25,282 nucleotides of DNA from Promethearchaeota archaeon (GTDB lineage: Archaea > Asgardarchaeota > Lokiarchaeia > Sigynarchaeales > SOKP01), in contig WJIN01000174.1 of assembly GCA_014730295.1 (NCBI GenBank), forward strand, positions 1-25,282. Reading direction: 5' to 3'. Shown piece by piece: positions 8,472 to 17,000 of this stretch (the stretch's first letter is position 1; each line of letters starts with the position of its first letter). Below the pieces are notes generated by a model. That model ran no database searches. It had not been told where the DNA came from and saw only the letters and a list, made by a program, of their open reading frames with translations. A program made the position numbers and the translations under genes.

Positions 8472-9053
8472 TTAAACTTGTTTGGTTTTTTCTAATTTAT
8501 TATTATAATTATTAAGATAGCAAAATTCACTCAGATCTTTTCGCGGTGGTCTTTGCTTCTCTCCTAATTTCATATTTTCTGATAAGATTGGGTTAATTGT
8601 ATCAGAATGCTTTCCAATATTCACAAAAGTAATCAATCTCATTTCTTTTGGAATTCCTAGTATATCTTTCGCTTCTTTTTCATTAAAGCCTGCGATAGGG
8701 TGTGCTACTAGACCCAATTCAGTTGCTCTTAATATAATGAATGCTGTCGCAAGACCGGTATCAAATAAATAATATTTTCTTTCTTTTATCAAACAATCAT
8801 CATCGGGTTTGCTAAAAACGGCGATCATCATTGAGGCATTTTCTATCCATTTATTGGTTTTACTTAATGTCTTAAAAAGTTTCTCGAGTTGTTCTCTCTC
8901 GTAAACAAAAATAAAGTTCCAAGGCTGGTTGTTGTTGCAAGAGGGAGCAATTTGAGCAATATGTGCGAGATCCTCAATTAAATCTTGAGTGATTTCAACA
9001 GGATCGAATGAACGATATGCTCTTCTATTTTCTATAGCGTCTTTAACATTCAT
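8472..9053 (-). CDS. Nitroreductase-family FMN oxidoreductase
   Basis: The 193-residue product has the family N-terminus: AIENRRAYRSF (FMN-phosphate binding Arg residues) followed by LAHIAQIAPSCNNNQPWNF. Further on, ELGLVAHPIAGF and the C-terminal part match the usual FMN site next to the dimer interface. Such enzymes are cytoplasmic homodimers that use NAD(P)H to reduce nitro compounds, quinones, flavins or enones; the true substrate cannot be read from sequence. It is the first gene of a two-gene unit with the thioredoxin-domain protein, which points to a shared redox or detoxification role. A 10-base inverted repeat lies upstream (9116-9160). The C-terminal tail is Lys- and Asn-rich. Confidence 0.92.
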   Translation of the reverse strand: MNVKDAIENRRAYRSFDPVEITQDLIEDLAHIAQIAPSCNNNQPWNFIFVYEREQLEKLFKTLSKTNKWIENASMMIAVFSKPDDDCLIKERKYYLFDTGLATAFIILRATELGLVAHPIAGFNEKEAKDILGIPKEMRLITFVNIGKHSDTINPILSENMKLGEKQRPPRKDLSEFCYLNNYNNKLEKTKQV

Positions 9054-9115
9054 ATTGATCAGGTTTTTTTTTCAGAAATTAGTATAGATACTCTCTATAA
9101 AAACATAATAGGAGA

Positions 9116-9160
9116 AAATTTCAATGTTAAGATTATAAGCTATTAAGGTAATTGAAATTT
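9116..9160. repeat. 10-base inverted repeat upstream of the nitroreductase
   Basis: AAATTTCAAT (9116-9125) and ATTGAAATTT (9151-9160) are exact reverse complements separated by 25 bases. The element sits 63-107 bases upstream of the nitroreductase start and downstream of the membrane-protein stop, so it could be an operator or a weak terminator stem. Confidence 0.4.
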
Positions 9161-9240
9161 CAGTTAGATTTTCAAGTAAAAAGTCTTTTTTTACCATTAA
9201 ATCATAAATTATTGATTATAAAAAAAGAAAAATTGAATAA

Positions 9241-9855
9241 TTAGATTATAACACCTGCAGATAGGAGAATTCCCATAATCAACATAAAAAGGGCTCCAAT
9301 CATTCCAACGATGGGCCAGGAAACGATTTTTGAGAGAATTTCCAATGGTAAGAGCCAGAATTTTGCTATGATTGCCACCACGATAAAGATAATTATTAAA
9401 ATGACTATTAAAATGATTAACGTGGTAATGGAAATATAGAGGTTGAAAATCGAACTCACCGTCATCATAACAAGTCCGACTCCAATCGCCGCGAGAATCC
9501 CTAAAATGCTGGCAAGCGGAATATCGTTTAGAGGCTTTGCACAGGTTAAGATCCCTATAATTAAAAGAATAGTGTATGAGGTCGTTCTGGTAATTTGATT
9601 AGTAATAAGCCCTACTACACCAATAAAGGTAATAAATATGCCAGAAATACAAAAAACTGTTGTCAGAACTTTTAAGACAGTTGTCACATCAAAATCCCAA
9701 TCATCATTATAGACTTTCCCAATTATCCCCTTTCTCCTACGTGCTTCATAGATAAGATCAACTACCCATATACCACAGAGAATAAAATAATATATTGCGG
9801 GGAAGTCTACCAGCAAATCTAAAGACTTATCAATTATTTCTCCTTGAATCAGCAA
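9241..9855 (-). CDS. Multi-pass membrane protein of unknown function
   Basis: The product has 204 residues. The first possible start is TTG at 9855, directly after an in-frame TAA, and no ATG is available near the N-terminus. About six hydrophobic segments are visible (roughly residues 18-36, 60-85, 92-112, 114-132, 136-168 and 178-203). A charged loop (YEARRRKGIIGKVYNDDWDFD) follows the first, so the loop is probably cytoplasmic. The fifth segment is extraordinarily rich in Ile and Val. I recognise no family or catalytic motif. It is on the same strand as the nitroreductase unit but separated from it by 187 bases. Function unknown. Confidence 0.75.
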   Translation of the reverse strand: MLIQGEIIDKSLDLLVDFPAIYYFILCGIWVVDLIYEARRRKGIIGKVYNDDWDFDVTTVLKVLTTVFCISGIFITFIGVVGLITNQITRTTSYTILLIIGILTCAKPLNDIPLASILGILAAIGVGLVMMTVSSIFNLYISITTLIILIVILIIIFIVVAIIAKFWLLPLEILSKIVSWPIVGMIGALFMLIMGILLSAGVII

Positions 9856-10061
9856 TTATATTCAACTTTGTGTTTTTTATACTAAATATTATGTTATTGG
9901 AACAAAAAATCCCTTTTAACATTAATGGAAATTGTAAATACAATGAGGTTTCGACTAAAAGTTAAGGCTAGGAGAGAGTCAAATTAATTTATTTCAAAAT
10001 ATTATCAAGATATATTAAATCCTCTTAAAATAGGGATAATATAATAATTAATTGATGAAGT

Positions 10062-11408
10062 ATGCTCAAACCAAAAATTTCGATTGCGGGCTGTGGTTTT
10101 GTAGGACTTGTGAACGCGGCAGCATTCGCGGCCAGTGGTTTTGAAGTTATCGCTACTACTCTCAATAAAGATGAAGCTGAGATGATCAATAACGGGAAAG
10201 CACCTTTTTATGAGAGAGATCTAGATGATCTCTTAGAAAAGGCGGTCGATTCCAGAAAATTACGAGTGATAACGGACAATAGAGAAGCAATTGTCAATAC
10301 CGATATAACCTTTATATCCGTTGGTACACCAATGAGAAAAGATTATAGTATCGATCTCAGTTATATTAATTCTGTATCTGAAGATATAGGTAGAGCGTTG
10401 GCAGAAAAGAATTCATATCATCTCATTATTGATAGGAGCACCGTGGTACCTGGAACCACCAGAAACATGATAGGGAAAAATATCGAAAAAAATAGTAAAA
10501 AAAGCATGGGGAACGAGTTCGGATTGTGTATGCAACCTGAATTTTTAGCCGAAGGAAGAGCAGTAGAGGATACTTATTATCCGGATCGCATCGTCATTGG
10601 GGAATTAGACGAAAAATCTGGTTCTATGTTAGAAAAGCTATATCAAGATTTTTATGGAGAGCATCTTGTGGATTGTCCAGTGCTCCGCATGACAATTGAA
10701 AGTGCGGAATTAGTCAAATATGGTAATAACTGCTTATTAGCTACAAAAATCAGCTTTGCTAATGAATTTGCGAACCTTGCGGAATTAATCCCAAACGTAG
10801 ATGTAAAACAAGTGATGGAAGGAGTCGGATTAGATTACCGTATTAACCCTCGCTTTCTAAATGCAGGTGCGGGATTTGGTGGCTCGTGCTTTCCTAAGGA
10901 TGTTAATGCCATTAAAGCGTGGGGGCGAGATAAAGGATATGAGACACGCTTATTAAATGCTGTGTTGGATATAAATAGGGATCAAGCTATTCATTTGGTA
11001 GATATTGCCGAGGAATTAGTTAATAATTTAGAAAAAAAACGTATCGCATTATTAGGACTTTCTTTTAAGCCTGATACAAGCGATATGAGAGAGGCGGCAA
11101 GTCTAAAGATAATTGACGAATTAATACGTCGCGGTATTAAGGATATTATCGCTTATGATCCAAAAGCGATTAAAGAAGCGAAGGAGACTCTTGGAAATAA
11201 AATCAAATATGCGATTTCGACGGAAGATGCTCTAAAAAATGCGGAATGTGCATTTTTAGTAACCGAATGGGAGGAGTTTAAGAATCTAAAACCAAACGAT
11301 TATAAAAGACTAATGAGGGAACCCAATTTAATAGATGGGAGAAGAATTTATCCTTTTACGGAATATAGTGAAGTCTTGAATTTTCGAGCAATAGGGCGAA
11401 TTAAATGA
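10062..11408 (+). CDS. UDP-glucose/GDP-mannose-type nucleotide-sugar 6-dehydrogenase
   Basis: The 448-residue product has the three-domain layout of the family: an N-terminal NAD-binding Rossmann domain with GCGFVG (10-15) and SVGTP (87-91); a central helical domain with ESAELVKYGNN (K219, N223) and SFANE; and a C-terminal domain with LGLSFKPDTSDMREA. The catalytic motif GFGGSCFPKD puts the nucleophile at C276, with K279 and D280. The enzyme oxidises the 6-hydroxyl of a nucleotide sugar to a uronate for surface polysaccharide or protein glycans. The residue after the second beta strand, usually Asp (binding the NAD ribose), is Thr33 here (VIATTLNKDE), which may affect cofactor preference. UDP-glucose, GDP-mannose or an N-acetyl-hexosamine could be the substrate. 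No Shine-Dalgarno is seen; a TATA-like stretch at about 10035-10044 fits a leaderless message. It ends 12 bases from the convergent aldo/keto reductase gene. Confidence 0.93.
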   Translation: MLKPKISIAGCGFVGLVNAAAFAASGFEVIATTLNKDEAEMINNGKAPFYERDLDDLLEKAVDSRKLRVITDNREAIVNTDITFISVGTPMRKDYSIDLSYINSVSEDIGRALAEKNSYHLIIDRSTVVPGTTRNMIGKNIEKNSKKSMGNEFGLCMQPEFLAEGRAVEDTYYPDRIVIGELDEKSGSMLEKLYQDFYGEHLVDCPVLRMTIESAELVKYGNNCLLATKISFANEFANLAELIPNVDVKQVMEGVGLDYRINPRFLNAGAGFGGSCFPKDVNAIKAWGRDKGYETRLLNAVLDINRDQAIHLVDIAEELVNNLEKKRIALLGLSFKPDTSDMREAASLKIIDELIRRGIKDIIAYDPKAIKEAKETLGNKIKYAISTEDALKNAECAFLVTEWEEFKNLKPNDYKRLMREPNLIDGRRIYPFTEYSEVLNFRAIGRIK

Positions 11409-11420
11409 CTTTCAAGAGTA

Positions 11421-12437
11421 CTATCTGTACTCATCACCACAATCTCCTATTATCTCTAAGAGATTATATGCTCTTGAGCTAATTTCATTAATCATTTTCA
11501 AGTCATCTTCATCTAGAGAGAAATTAAAGATTTGAAGATTCTCTTTTATGTGTTTCGATAATCCTAGCCTAACGCCTATAATGGCCCCTGCTACTACAGG
11601 ATTTTCTAAAACATAACGATCTGCTATATTTGCGATACTGACATTATATTTTTCCGCAATACTTTTCAATGTTTTGAGTAATTCCTGAAATAAACTCCAG
11701 TCACCCCATTTATCAAGCATATTTTTATATTTATAAAGGCTTGCGGTGTTTAAAATAGATCCATAGGGTTCAGGCTTGTTTAGAAATCTATCAGTAAAAA
11801 GTCCTCCTCCTAAAGTTCCGTATACCAGTAATTTTATATTATTCTTGGAACATACATCTTGCATAAGGAGTTCTGGTCTTCTATCGATTAAAGAGTATTG
11901 TACTTGATTAGAAACGATTGGAATGCCCAGATCAATAAACTCTTGGAGATGGGCTGTGTCAAAATTAGTTAGACCTAAATGTTTAATGAGACCTTCTTCC
12001 CTTAATTCATCTAAATATTCCATAGCTTTTATATAATTCTTGTTGCTATAATCCCACCAATGAAATTGAAGCATATCCAAGCTTTCCATTCCCATTCGGG
12101 CTCGTGAAATATCAATCGCCTCTCTAACCTTCTGCTTAGTAATCTTTTTTGGACGTGGAACCCATTTTGTAAAGAATTTTACTTTTCTCAATAATTCCGA
12201 ATCTCCTTGATCTTGAAGCTTTTGTCGGAATAATTTGATAAAATCTTCTGCGGGACCATAATGATCGGCTAAATCCCACGTAATTAAACCTGCTTTAGAA
12301 TGCTCTAGCATACTTTTTATAGCTTTATTTCTTCTAATATCTCCATGAGAACCAGATACTTGCCACATCCCATTGATAATTCGGCAAATCTCCATATCAT
12401 CAATTAAAGTGGTTGTTATATTTTGAGGGTTTTCCAT
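11421..12437 (-). CDS. Aldo/keto reductase
   Basis: The 338-residue product is a TIM-barrel aldo/keto reductase with the full catalytic tetrad: D55 and Y60 in WDLADHYGPAE, K91 in FFTKW, and H126 in LQFHWWD. Later, GLTNFD, SNQVQYSLIDRR and GAIIGVR are the usual cofactor and barrel signatures. These enzymes reduce aldehydes or ketones, or oxidise sugars, with NAD(P)H in the cytoplasm; the form of the N- and C-terminal regions resembles D-threo-aldose or L-galactose dehydrogenase-like members, but the substrate is unknown. It lies 153 bases downstream of the MFS exporter on the same strand and has a hairpin-forming element in between. It ends in TAG, 12 bases from the UGDH-type gene on the other strand, so their transcripts must overlap at the 3' ends. 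Confidence 0.93.
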   Translation of the reverse strand: MENPQNITTTLIDDMEICRIINGMWQVSGSHGDIRRNKAIKSMLEHSKAGLITWDLADHYGPAEDFIKLFRQKLQDQGDSELLRKVKFFTKWVPRPKKITKQKVREAIDISRARMGMESLDMLQFHWWDYSNKNYIKAMEYLDELREEGLIKHLGLTNFDTAHLQEFIDLGIPIVSNQVQYSLIDRRPELLMQDVCSKNNIKLLVYGTLGGGLFTDRFLNKPEPYGSILNTASLYKYKNMLDKWGDWSLFQELLKTLKSIAEKYNVSIANIADRYVLENPVVAGAIIGVRLGLSKHIKENLQIFNFSLDEDDLKMINEISSRAYNLLEIIGDCGDEYR

Positions 12438-12482
12438 ATTTTAACAATAATGTAAATTTAATTAATATTATTTTTTGAAAAG

Positions 12483-12516
12483 ATTTCATTGAACTTAAAA
12501 AAATTTCCAATGAAAT
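12483..12516. repeat. 9-base inverted repeat between MFS and aldo/keto reductase genes
   Basis: ATTTCATTG (12483-12491) pairs exactly with CAATGAAAT (12508-12516) over a 16-base loop. A second pairing (GAACT within the loop edge with AGTTC just outside) is possible, so alternative hairpins could form. It lies 46-79 bases upstream of the aldo/keto reductase ATG and could act as an operator, or as a stem for ending the MFS transcript. Confidence 0.4.
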
Positions 12517-12590
12517 ATTAGAGTTCAAAAAAATATTAAATTTAATTCATGTTTTACTAAAAGAAAGAAGTGTAGGATATGGTTATTATT

Positions 12591-13796
12591 TTAGCTTGTT
12601 TCAGAATTTTTCAATTCTAAATATACTTTTATGATTAAAGCTATTGTGAGAAATACTAAAATTGAACTAAATATAAAAGGTGCCTCAAAACTAATATATT
12701 CATATGTTATTCCCGCAATCAATGGCCCTGGAATTAAAGCGAGACTCGCAGCGGACTGTGCTAAACCCATATATTTTCCTTGCTCTTCCTCACTTTTAAT
12801 CTTCGATATGAGCCCAGGGACTCCGGTTCTCATAAAACCACTTCCGGTCGAGATGAAGGATATTAAAACGTAAAAAAGGATGATATTTGGCAAATACGGC
12901 ATTAATAAAATAGCAAATGAAAGCATTATAAGCCCACTGATTATTAACTTGATCTCTCCAACTACTTTTGAGAGGTTTTCCATTAAAAATCCTTGAATTA
13001 TAAATTGTAATGTGCCAATAAATACAAAGACTAAAGACAAATCGAATTCTGTAAAGCCGAAAAATTCATTAGATACGTATGGTACTAAAATAGGAATTGC
13101 GGAAAATGCATAATTTACAACGAAAAATGTAATAAGTAAGAATGGAATAACGGGATCTTTAAAAGCATTTTTAAGATGGTCTAATTTATTTCCCGTCTTT
13201 TTAATAATTGGTTTTTTATGCATTCTATCTTTAGGCACGGTTTCTGGCAGGAAGAAATAGGCAAATATCAGATTAATTAATGTAAGAGTCATGGCGAGTA
13301 GCCCAGCAGCCCAAAACCCGATAAAACTCAAAAGACCCCCTATTGTCGGACCAATAATAATGCCCGCAGAAAATGATGCCCTCACCTTTCCTAAGCCAGA
13401 AGTTCTTTTCTTATTGCTCGTTATATCTGCCATATATGCTTGGGCAATGGAAATTTCCGTTGCGAGCCCGGAGAGTATACGAGAAATGATTAAAAACCAA
13501 AAAGCGGTTGCAATCGCAAACATAAAAAAGCTAAGGCTGGAAAGCGCTATGGATACCATTAGAAGTTTTCTTCGGCCGTATCTATCGGAGAGATTGCCCA
13601 TAAGAGGAGAAAAAATAAATTGCATCAGCGCAAAGACCAACATTAAGAATCCTAACCCGGTAGCCCCTACTCCAAACGATTTCGAGATGAAGGGTAAAAG
13701 GGGAATTACCATGGCGTAGCCCGTAGCATCAATAAAGACAGTAAACAGGATTATAGATTTTTTTAAACGATTAGATTCTGATGAAATATGATCCAT
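12591..13796 (-). CDS. MFS transporter, TetA-like drug/H+ antiporter type
   Basis: From the ATG at 13796 the product has 401 residues; an in-frame TTG four codons upstream (13808) is less likely. Twelve hydrophobic segments are discernible. Motif A between segments 2 and 3 reads GNLSDRYGRRK, and segment 5 contains AGIIIGPTIGG, the motif C that marks proton-coupled antiporters. Helix 1 has DATGYAMVIPLLPF, typical of the TetA/multidrug group. The central loop is charged (MHKKPIIKKTGNKLD). The transporter sits in the cell membrane and probably exports small molecules. The substrate cannot be told, and a sugar or metabolite exporter is possible. The gene is divergent from the surface-protein operon and shares with it a region containing a 12-base palindrome. 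Confidence 0.9.
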   Translation of the reverse strand: MDHISSESNRLKKSIILFTVFIDATGYAMVIPLLPFISKSFGVGATGLGFLMLVFALMQFIFSPLMGNLSDRYGRRKLLMVSIALSSLSFFMFAIATAFWFLIISRILSGLATEISIAQAYMADITSNKKRTSGLGKVRASFSAGIIIGPTIGGLLSFIGFWAAGLLAMTLTLINLIFAYFFLPETVPKDRMHKKPIIKKTGNKLDHLKNAFKDPVIPFLLITFFVVNYAFSAIPILVPYVSNEFFGFTEFDLSLVFVFIGTLQFIIQGFLMENLSKVVGEIKLIISGLIMLSFAILLMPYLPNIILFYVLISFISTGSGFMRTGVPGLISKIKSEEEQGKYMGLAQSAASLALIPGPLIAGITYEYISFEAPFIFSSILVFLTIALIIKVYLELKNSETS

Positions 13797-13907
13797 TCTT
13801 ATGCTCAACCAAGATTAAAGACTAACTAAAGAAGTATTCCATCATAAATTAAATTATACATCCCAAATTTATTTTAAGCGATTATCAAGAAGTGAGAAAA
13901 TAAAAGA

Positions 13908-13919
13908 ATTATGCATAAT
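13908..13919. promoter_or_regulatory. 12-base perfect palindrome between divergent promoters
   Basis: ATTATGCATAAT is a perfect palindrome. It lies in the 249-base gap between the divergent MFS gene and the surface-protein operon, about 67 bases upstream of the operon's TATA box. This is the position expected of a dimeric regulator's operator, but the sequence is short and AT-rich, so chance is possible. Confidence 0.3.
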
Positions 13920-13985
13920 CTAATTTTTATATTTTTTATCGGTATTTTCGACAAAAAGTTGATTTTGAAAAATCTTAAGAAAGCT

Positions 13986-13995
13986 TTTTATATAA
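13986..13995 (+). promoter_or_regulatory. TATA box of the surface-protein/ABC operon
   Basis: The stretch TTTTATATAA, preceded by the purine-rich BRE-like GAAAGC, is the best TATA-like element before the large gene. Initiation about 25 bases downstream (near 14016) would give a leader of about 30 bases. No Shine-Dalgarno precedes the ATG at 14046. Confidence 0.5.
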
Positions 13996-14045
13996 TTAAT
14001 TATAAAAGATCATTAATATCAATTTACATATAGTTTTTAAATCAA

Positions 14046-17000
14046 ATGACAAAAATGGAAATGAAAAACAGACTTAGTTATATAAAGGTGAAATTCAGGT
14101 ATTTTTTTGCGATTTTGTTAGTATTTTTGATGACTTTTTCTGTATTTATCGATCTCGGACTCTCAGATATTAATAATGGATATCAAAATAGCACTGATAT
14201 TAATGGTTCCTCTAACTTAGAGGAAAGTTCAATTCTTTGGAAATTTGATAACGGTCTTCCAGGCACAGGAGCTACGATGCAGCCTCGACTGGTTAATATT
14301 AGCGAGGGTGAACAAATAATAGTTATTGGAATGGATCAAGGTTTAGCGACGATATCATTAGAAGGCAATATTTTAATGAGCTATAGTACATTCGGCGAGG
14401 TCATGGATTTTACTTTATTAGATGATATCAGCGGAGATAATCAAAAAGATATTGCATTAATTACCTACGATCAGAATACTTATAATTTAATGGTAATTTC
14501 TTCTAACGACGGAACAGAACTTTGGAAATATAAAGCAACTATTCAGGGATTTGACAGTGAGACATATGAACGCAAAGAGTTTATAACTTATATTTGGGAT
14601 GTGATCGCAATAAATGATATTACATCAGACGGAATTTCCGATCTTGTTATTTCTTCTTGGTATCGGTTGATTGCTCTTAATGGAAAAACAGGTGAAATAG
14701 TGCGAAGTGATGAGAATTCATTTTCAGACGATGTATGGAGATTAGGTACTCTTGAAGATACGAATGGAAACGGCTATGAAGAAATAATTGCAGGTTCTCA
14801 AGATGGTAATTTAAAATCAATTGATTCTAAAACAGGCAATATACATTGGAATTACGAAGTTCCAGAAACAATATATCAGACTCAGACATATAGTATGGGA
14901 TTAACTGAAATAGAGTTCATAAATTCGATCAATGATTTTAAAATAATGAAAGATTTAAATAATGATGGTTATCAAGAAATTCTCATAAGTGCGGATGATG
15001 GAAATATTAGGTTAATTTCTGGTAACAATGGAGTCTTAATTGATGATGCTTTGTGTTATAACATTACGATTCCAGAAAATCTTATATATCCCCAAATGGG
15101 GCAGACTACGGAATATTATTATTCTGCAAGAGCGCGCTTTTTCGCGAGGTCTGGTCTTGAAATTTTTGATATACCAGATTTAAATCATGACGACGAGGAA
15201 GACTATTTTTCTATAGGTTTTAATCTCGGATATGAGACTTATCTCGAAGATTTAGGAACAGTTAACAACAACTTCCAAGCAAATGTGTTTTCTTTAGATG
15301 ATCAAGGTTCGGAAAAAATTAGTGAGGAGTATGATTTTGAATGGCAAGAGGGTTTTTTCTCCCAGAATTCCCGCCCTGAAATAATAATCGATTCTGGTGA
15401 TAATATCAATTTCTATTTCTATGGAAGAACAGATTCACAAACTGCAAGTCTCAAGAAATATAATATTTCAGACACCAATTTTGATAACTTATTGAAAAAT
15501 AAGTATTCCATAACATATGATTTTTCTACTTATGGAATGTATAGCAGTAGCGAGATTTCATATATCGGCTTTTATCTACTCAATATAGGTGACATTAATG
15601 ATGATGGCATTGATGATCTGTTTGCAATAAGTGCTGAAGGGCGTTATTTTTGTGTTGATGGAGATAATGATGAAATATTATGGGAACACATAGGAAAAAA
15701 CCAAAAAATAGAATACGAAGAAGTTTCTGATATCAATGAGGACGGAGTGAATGATTATCTGATAAAAAAAATATCCAATTTTTATCCCGACTGGATTGAA
15801 TATTCTGAAAATGATGAGATCCCAACAATCATTGAGAATACTTTTGTAATTGATGGAAAATCCGGAGATGTTATTTGGAGAGCTAATTTGCCGAATTCAG
15901 AATATTACGATGGAGTTCGCGACATTAAAAACGTTGGAGATATTAATGGTGATGGTGTAAATGAATTTGCCGTTTGGTGTATTCCATCAACAATTCCAGA
16001 CGCTTTAAATAATACTATTAATAGTATCGCCGGTGAAGGGTATGGAGCAACTATAGAACCCAATATTTATCGTGCTCTATTGTATAATTATACAAGATTT
16101 ATTTTGTTTAATGGGAAAGATGGAGAAATATTATGGAATACGAATATAATCGAATTTCCCTACGCATTTTATCGACAGTTCTCCTATCAAGGTTCCTATA
16201 CAGAACCAAGTTTAGGGAGTAGTACTGGAAAAGATTTCTATAATCGAATTGATAAGCAAACCCCATCAAGTTGGCGTTCAGGGAGCGATATTAGTTGGAA
16301 CTCTAAATGGGATCCAATAACAATGATGAATGCTTCTTTCCTCGAACTTGATTATGGTAATTCAAATGATGGAATAAATGAATTACTGAATAATGATGAA
16401 ATATTCTATTCTATAACTTCTGAATTAGATGATACGGTTCATAAAGCGCTTCTGAAGATTACTATTCCAGTAGAATTTGATGCCGATAATAATCTTGGAA
16501 TTAAGCCATATCTTTCTAAATTGGAGCGTATTTCGGCCTTGAAAATGCAAACTGAACTTAAAGCAAATGTATCATCAACATTTCATTTTAACTACGAATT
16601 ATTTGATCCGATAAACGATGAATGGATTGTATGTAATTGGAATAATTCAGAGAATACATGGGATGATAACCAATATCCAGATCTTAAAGGTGGCTATAAT
16701 ACTATGGAGAGAACTTCTTATAATAATTTTAGTATAGGAAATAGCCTAAAAACAGATTCGATGTATATAATAACTCGGGGTACTAAGGATGCCGATAATT
16801 ATGTAGAATTCGATTATGGAAATGCAACTAACCTTTCTAAATATCTTAATTCCGAAAATAATATAACACTTAGGCTTAATATCACCAATATTAATGAACC
16901 ATTTAATCTCTCGATTGATAGTTTCGGATTAGGAGTCTTTTATTGGGGATTATTTGATGGAGCTAAGAATGACAAATATTATTTATGGGATTATAATTCT

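Noticed and set aside
13291..13719. 142-codon plus-strand frame opposite the MFS gene
   Set aside because: The opposite strand encodes an intact MFS protein with motifs A and C; this frame has no recognisable feature.
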